NCBI RefSeq assembly: GCF_900059565.1
Contig: NZ_FIZW01000001.1
Location: forward strand, 1 to 64,000
Length of the DNA stretch: 64,000 nt
Origin: Murdochiella massiliensis
Lineage (GTDB): Bacteria; Bacillota; Clostridia; Tissierellales; Peptoniphilaceae
Direction: 5' to 3'
The stretch's first letter is position 1. Every line of letters starts with the position of its first letter. Under the pieces are notes generated by a model. The model saw only the letters and a program-made list of their open reading frames with translations, was not told the DNA's origin and did not search any database. The translations under genes were made by a program, and so were the position numbers. This document shows positions 60,599 through 64,000 of the stretch, piece after piece.

Positions 60599-63500
60599 GT
60601 GACCTTTACACACCTCCATTTGCATACACAATACAGCCTGCTGGACGGCTTTTGCCGTATTGACCGGTTGATGGATACCGTTCGTGATCAAGGGATGGAA
60701 GCGGTAGCCATCACGGATCACGGCAATATGTTCGGCGTAATTCAATTCTACAAGGCCGCCAAGGAGGCGGGAATAAAGCCGATTATCGGGTGTGAGATCT
60801 ACGTGACGGAAGATCGTTTCGATCGCAAGGATCGCACGCGCTATCATCTCGTGCTGTTGGCCGAGAATGAGACGGGCTATCATAACTTAATGAAAATCGT
60901 CTCCACCGGCTGGGTGGAGGGCTTTTACTATAAGCCGCGTGTGGATTTTTCCACTTTGGAAAAATATCATGAGGGTCTGATCGCACTGTCGGCTTGTCTT
61001 GCCGGGGAGTGCGCACAGCGCGCCCTGGACAGTTCCTATGAAGTGGCGAAAGAAACGGCGCTGCGCTACGAGCAGCTTTTCGGTAAGGATCACTTTTTTC
61101 TGGAAATTCAACATCATGAATTGCGGGAAGAGGCGACGGTCGCCCGTATTTTTGCGCGCATTCATGAAGAAACGGGGATTGGTTTAGTAGCGACCAACGA
61201 CTGCCACTATCTGCGTCAGGAAGATGCCGAAGCACATGATGTTTTGCTGTGTATTCAAACCGGTGCTACCATTGACCAGGAAAAGCGGATGCGCTTTCCG
61301 AACGATTCGTTTTATTTGAAAAGCCCGGAAGAGATGGAAGCCGTTTTGGGCGATTACGACGGCGCCATCGCGAATACGGCACGCATTGCCGCGCGTTGCA
61401 ATGTCGAGATTCCCTTCCACGAGCCGCATTTGCCCAATTTTGAAGTGCCCGGCGGGGAAGACCATGAAACCTTTTTGCGTCGGCTGGTTCGGGGAAACCT
61501 GAAGAAAAAATATCCGGATTCCGGCGAGGCGGTTGCACGCGCCGAGCATGAGCTCGATGTCATTTCTTCCATGGGCTTTGTGGATTATTTTCTCATCGTT
61601 TCCGACTTTGTGCATTTTGCGAAGACGCACGGCATTTCCGTCGGACCGGGGCGCGGTTCCGCCGCCGGATCCATTGTGGCGTATGCTTTGGACATTACCG
61701 GCATTGATCCGTTGCGTTTTGATCTCCTTTTTGAGCGTTTTCTCAATCCCGAGCGCGTATCCATGCCGGATATCGACATCGATTTTGATGATGTGCGCCG
61801 GGAAGAAGTGATCGATTACGTCAAACAACGCTACGGCGCCGAAAAAGTAGCACAGATTGTCACCTTCGGGACGCTGGCGGCCAAGATGGCCATTCGGGAT
61901 GTCGGCCGGGTGTTGGATATGCCGCTCGGTACCGTCGATCGCATTGCCAAAGCCGTCCCCAATGCGTTAAAGATGACACTGGATCGGGCATTGGAAGAAA
62001 GCCCCGATTTCCGACAGATTTATCAGGAAAATGAAATGCATCATCGTCTGGTGGATTTGGCTCGCGCCATTGAAGGAATGCCGCGCCATACGTCCACACA
62101 CGCGGCAGGCGTTCTCATTGCCGGCGAAGCGGTGGAGAATTTGGTACCGTTGTCGACAAATAGCGGCCAGGTGACGACGCAGTACAATATGATCGAATTG
62201 GAGGAGCTTGGGCTTCTCAAGATGGATTTTCTCGGTCTACGTAACCTTACCGTCATTGACGATGCCCTGGATATGATTGAAAAACGCACGGGAACGCGTC
62301 CGGACTTGGATCGCATGGACATTAACGATCCCGAAGTGCTCAAACAGTTTCAGGATGCCGAAACCATCGGCCTCTTTCAATTCGAGTCGCCGGGAATGCG
62401 TCGCTTCCTTTCGCAGCTGAAACCCACGCGTTTTGACGATCTGGTGGCCGCAAACGCCTTATTCCGTCCGGGACCCATGGAACAAATTCCGACCTATGTC
62501 GAGGCAAGGCATAATCCGGCGTTGGTGCGCTTCCTGGATCCGGCACTGGCGCCGATACTGGAAAAAACCTACGGCGTCATTGTTTATCAGGAACAGGTCA
62601 TGCAGATTGTGCAGCAACTGGCCGGCTATACGCTTGGCGGTGCGGATAATTTGCGCCGTGCCATGTCTAAGAAAAAAATGGCCGTTATGGAAGAAAACCG
62701 GGAATATTTTGTGCACGGCAAAACAGAATCAGACGGAACCGTTACGATTGAGGGATGTGTGCGCCGCGGCATTCCCGCTACGGTTGCGAATGAAATCTTC
62801 GACCAGATGATTGCCTTTGCCAAGTATGCGTTTAATAAATCGCATTCGGTGGCCTACTCCTTCTTGGCGGTGCAGACCGGCTATTTGAAGAGATACTATC
62901 CCTGTGAGTATTTTGCCGCGCTGCTCTCCAGCGTGATGGGGGATTTTTCCAAGATGTCGCTCTATATTCGCGAAGCGGAACGTATCGGGGTAAAATTGCT
63001 ACCTCCGGATGTCAATGCGTCTTTCGGCAAGTTTTCTGTGGAACAAAATGCCATGCGTTTCGGCCTTTTGGGCATTAAGCACGTCGGTAGCGCCATTGTG
63101 GAGGCGACGGTGAAAGCGCGAAAAGACGGTCCGTTCACGTCTCTGGAAGAGTATATGCGCCGCATATGCGATGTCGACAGCAATGCGCTGAATCGCAAAT
63201 CCATGGAAAGTTTTATTTATGCGGGTGCTTGTGACGGATTCGGTGCGCATCGCGCCCAGATGATGGCGGACTTGGAGATGTCGCTTTCCGGCATTCAAAC
63301 GGCGCATCGGCAAAATCTAAGCGGCCAGCAATCGCTCTTCGGCACGTTTTCCGCTTTGGAAGATCCGGGCGGATGGCGTACGAAGCCGGTTCCGGAATAC
63401 GGTGTTCCCGAACGACTCGCCTACGAAAAGGAGGTATTGGGCGTCTATCTTTCCGGACATCCCTTTGCGCCATATGAAGCGGCGTTTGCACCTTTCCAGA

Positions 63501-64000
63501 CCTTTTCGACGGAGGAATTGTTGGAAGAGGAGAATCGCGATCACCTGGATGGTCGAAAAGTACGCTTTGCGGGCATTGTGCGCGGAAAGCGTGATTTGCT
63601 GACCAAGAAACAGGAGGCAATGAGCTTCCTTGAAGTGGAAGATCGCACAGGAAGTTTGCGCTGTGTGGTTTTCCCGCGTGTCTACGCCTCATATCGCGAT
63701 CGCATTCACATGGAAGAACCCTTGCTGTTAAGCGGTTCGTTGCAAGTGCGAGAGGACGAAGTCAATTTATTGGTGGATCGACTTTGGGCCAAGGACGAGT
63801 TGCCGTCCGCACCAAAAGCGCAAGGGGAGCCTAAGGTACCTACCTCATTGTCTTCAGTGGAAACTGTGGAGGCGGCATCCGAGGAAACAGGAGCGAAATC
63901 CAACAGAAACGCGAAACTGTATGTGCGTTTGCCACGACAGGATCGTAAAGACTATGCAGCGATGACGGCCATTTTGCAAAAACATCCCGGATCGGTTCCG
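60599..64000 (+). CDS. dnaE: DNA polymerase III alpha subunit, DnaE type (partial, runs off right edge)
   Basis: There are 1134 codons without interruption. The N-terminal PHP domain (FTHLHLHTQYSLLDG, AITDHGNMFGVIQFYKAAKEAGIKPIIGCEIY) opens the protein. The polymerase core has GPGRGSAAGSIVAYALDI and the catalytic PDIDIDFDD near residue 392, then FQFESPGMRRFL and AFNKSHSVAYS. After that comes an OB domain (VRFAGIVRGKRDLLTKKQEAMSFLEVEDRTGSLRCVVFP) near residue 990. Translation starts at GTG five bases after AGGAGG. The end lies beyond the window. Confidence 0.95.
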   Translation, partial: MTFTHLHLHTQYSLLDGFCRIDRLMDTVRDQGMEAVAITDHGNMFGVIQFYKAAKEAGIKPIIGCEIYVTEDRFDRKDRTRYHLVLLAENETGYHNLMKIVSTGWVEGFYYKPRVDFSTLEKYHEGLIALSACLAGECAQRALDSSYEVAKETALRYEQLFGKDHFFLEIQHHELREEATVARIFARIHEETGIGLVATNDCHYLRQEDAEAHDVLLCIQTGATIDQEKRMRFPNDSFYLKSPEEMEAVLGDYDGAIANTARIAARCNVEIPFHEPHLPNFEVPGGEDHETFLRRLVRGNLKKKYPDSGEAVARAEHELDVISSMGFVDYFLIVSDFVHFAKTHGISVGPGRGSAAGSIVAYALDITGIDPLRFDLLFERFLNPERVSMPDIDIDFDDVRREEVIDYVKQRYGAEKVAQIVTFGTLAAKMAIRDVGRVLDMPLGTVDRIAKAVPNALKMTLDRALEESPDFRQIYQENEMHHRLVDLARAIEGMPRHTSTHAAGVLIAGEAVENLVPLSTNSGQVTTQYNMIELEELGLLKMDFLGLRNLTVIDDALDMIEKRTGTRPDLDRMDINDPEVLKQFQDAETIGLFQFESPGMRRFLSQLKPTRFDDLVAANALFRPGPMEQIPTYVEARHNPALVRFLDPALAPILEKTYGVIVYQEQVMQIVQQLAGYTLGGADNLRRAMSKKKMAVMEENREYFVHGKTESDGTVTIEGCVRRGIPATVANEIFDQMIAFAKYAFNKSHSVAYSFLAVQTGYLKRYYPCEYFAALLSSVMGDFSKMSLYIREAERIGVKLLPPDVNASFGKFSVEQNAMRFGLLGIKHVGSAIVEATVKARKDGPFTSLEEYMRRICDVDSNALNRKSMESFIYAGACDGFGAHRAQMMADLEMSLSGIQTAHRQNLSGQQSLFGTFSALEDPGGWRTKPVPEYGVPERLAYEKEVLGVYLSGHPFAPYEAAFAPFQTFSTEELLEEENRDHLDGRKVRFAGIVRGKRDLLTKKQEAMSFLEVEDRTGSLRCVVFPRVYASYRDRIHMEEPLLLSGSLQVREDEVNLLVDRLWAKDELPSAPKAQGEPKVPTSLSSVETVEAASEETGAKSNRNAKLYVRLPRQDRKDYAAMTAILQKHPGSVP

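Overview
The window looks like a chromosome segment of a fermentative, butyrate-forming Gram-positive anaerobe of the Firmicutes. The evidence is a butyryl-CoA:acetate CoA-transferase with thl, crt, bcd and etfBA, a CWB2 cell-wall protein, strong AGGAGG ribosome binding sites and a Clostridia-like secE-nusG-rplKAJL block. Mid-range base composition in the core genes suggests Peptoniphilaceae (Murdochiella/Peptoniphilus relatives). That placement is inference from gene content, not a database match.

Layout. 1-670: end of an rRNA operon (23S 3' end, 5S, initiator tRNA-fMet). 715-965: a 54-bp-period hairpin array. 0.99-3.3 kb (minus): OatA-like acyltransferase and a MORN-like protein. 3.6-8.3 kb: aspA and a MacB-type ABC system. 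8.4-15.7 kb: housekeeping genes (ispD, ispF, metK, an mreB-like gene, a COG4091 oxidoreductase, a transaldolase-family gene, dtd, apt) and two tRNA-Pro. 15.76-16.2 kb: a second hairpin array, also with about a 54-bp period. 16.5-19.2 kb: large CWB2 surface protein. 19.4-22.8 kb: rpmG-secE-nusG-rplKAJL with an L10 leader, closed by a terminator where rpoB would be expected. 23-29.6 kb: butyrate genes without hbd. 29.8-34.8 kb: glycerate or sugar-acid operon (CdaR-like regulator, glycerate 2-kinase, an IlvC-like enzyme, GntP permease).

34.9-42.3 kb is an accessory zone. It holds a DUF4143 ATPase behind a 23-bp tandem array, an SDF symporter with an M29-like peptidase and a LysR regulator, a two-repeat type I-C CRISPR relic, a perfect 39-nt palindrome, a scrap resembling the end of etfA, DDAH, and a second 23-bp array fused to a truncated DUF4143 copy. 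42.3-52.6 kb is a visibly AT-richer catabolic island: a flavoprotein divergent from a GntR regulator, a TRAP transporter, a CoA-transferase, a crotonase, a KDPG aldolase-VOC fusion and a PfkB kinase. 53.0-64 kb returns to core-like genes: a small membrane ORF, ogt and feoA on the minus strand, then an rlmL-like gene, a SpoIIE-type phosphatase, pgi, deoD, deoC, a NUDIX gene, a sirtuin and the start of dnaE.

The most unusual features are the repeat systems. Two arrays of terminator-like hairpins with unrelated stem sequences share a period of about 54 bp, and each lies just after the stop codon of a gene. Two 23-bp arrays both abut DUF4143 sequences, and the last repeat of each supplies the TTGA of a -35 element.
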